The position numbers and the translations under genes were made by a program. Shown one piece after another: positions 6,374 through 6,795 of a DNA stretch of 6,795 nucleotides (positions within the stretch are counted from its first letter, which is position 1; each line of letters opens with the position of its first letter). The notes beneath the pieces were generated by a model, which searched no databases, was not told the origin of the DNA, and was given only the letters and a program-made list of their open reading frames with translations. The stretch comes from Flavobacteriaceae bacterium (lineage in GTDB: Bacteria > Bacteroidota > Bacteroidia > Flavobacteriales > Flavobacteriaceae): assembly GCA_002702385.1 (NCBI GenBank), contig NZZF01000035.1, forward strand, positions 4,463-11,257, read 5' to 3'.

Positions 6374-6795
6374 TTGTAAAGCATATATTTATTTCTAATA
6401 ATCATATAAGACTCTATGTCTTTTTTCCAAGTTGACTTAATTTCGCCAGCGCTCATCCCTTCTTTTATCTGATTCTCAAGTTTTTTGGTACCTGCAAGTC
6501 TGTAAAAACCACTTCTAAAAAATTTTTCTTTATCAGGACTATAATTATATGCTTTTATTAACCACTCTAGATTAATCTTACTTAATTTATTTTCATCTCT
6601 TAAATCTAAACCAAAACATTTTATACCATTATGCTTGGGATTTTTTGCTCCAAAATTTGGTCTAGGCGTAAAACTAAATGGTTGATTATTCCAATCGGGA
6701 GAACCAATTACTTGAAATTGCATTTCAGTTCCTCTACCAACACTTACAGGTGTTTGCTCAAAAAAACAAAGAGAAGGATATAAATTTATTGATTT
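6370..6795 (-). CDS. namZ: NamZ-like exo-beta-N-acetylmuramidase (DUF1343), 3' part; 5' end outside window
   Basis: C-terminal 141 residues of a DUF1343 protein. Characterised members are exo-lytic beta-N-acetylmuramidases that release MurNAc from the non-reducing end of peptidoglycan fragments, usually exported and active in wall recycling or scavenging. The frame is open to the right edge, so the true start lies beyond base 6795. Reading in, the residues run LYPSLCFFEQTPVSVGRGTE and then FQVIGSPDW, the most conserved block of the family. Family-typical NFGAKNPKHNGIKCFGLDLRD, a FFRSGFYRLAGTKKLENQI stretch (leading to the G-S-AGEI-W block) and an IRNKYMLY end follow. The Met at 6723 is internal. 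Full-length relatives are about 400 residues, so roughly two thirds, including any signal peptide and most catalytic residues, is missing. The stop overlaps the queE stop by 4 bp tail to tail. The family call is firm; the muramidase role is inherited from the family. Confidence 0.88.
   Translation of the reverse strand, partial: KSINLYPSLCFFEQTPVSVGRGTEMQFQVIGSPDWNNQPFSFTPRPNFGAKNPKHNGIKCFGLDLRDENKLSKINLEWLIKAYNYSPDKEKFFRSGFYRLAGTKKLENQIKEGMSAGEIKSTWKKDIESYMIIRNKYMLYN

Noticed and set aside
6721..6723. ATG (minus strand) at 6723 as the start of a 117-residue protein
   Set aside because: The frame continues to the window edge with the most conserved DUF1343 block (YPSLCFFE..PVSVGRGTE), so this Met is internal.

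Overview
The window looks like a piece of chromosome from a marine member of the Bacteroidota, most likely Flavobacteriales. The evidence is low GC (about 30% where I sampled it), start codons without Shine-Dalgarno sequences, Bacteroidota-style TAnnTTTG promoter elements, and a green-tuned flavobacterial-type proteorhodopsin beside a carotene-cleaving Blh enzyme. I name no genus: the placement rests on protein resemblance and gene content, not on a search.

Layout, left to right. The 3' three quarters of argS (arginyl-tRNA synthetase, +) enters from the left edge and ends at a strong hairpin that can stop transcription from both sides. Next is a complete light-harvesting pair: proteorhodopsin on the minus strand and blh (beta-carotene dioxygenase, which makes retinal) on the plus strand, divergent from an 84-bp spacer. 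Housekeeping genes ffh (SRP GTPase) and folD (folate C1 enzyme) follow on the plus strand, 2 bp apart. A VOC/glyoxalase-fold gene lies convergent to folD with a 1-bp gap. It is divergent from queE (7-deazaguanine synthesis), which overlaps tail to tail by 4 bp with the 3' end of a namZ-like (DUF1343) peptidoglycan muramidase gene running off the right edge.

How the genes work together. Rhodopsin and Blh form one functional unit: Blh cleaves beta-carotene into two retinals, and retinal binds the rhodopsin lysine to make a light-driven proton pump. The carotenoid genes needed upstream are not here. The other genes are core functions (translation, membrane-protein targeting, C1 metabolism, tRNA modification, wall recycling). 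The rhodopsin/blh pair looks like a two-gene cassette set among them.

Most worth a second look: a glycine in rhodopsin helix E where antenna-carotenoid-binding rhodopsins have their 'fenestration' glycine; the base-composition contrast between the rhodopsin gene (about 42% GC in four sampled lines) and blh (about 15-22% in three sampled lines); the shared divergent control region with a short direct repeat; and the very tight convergent gene ends. I found no CRISPR array, transposon, tRNA or rRNA, and no clearly undescribed system. No gene-free stretch exceeds about 85 bases.
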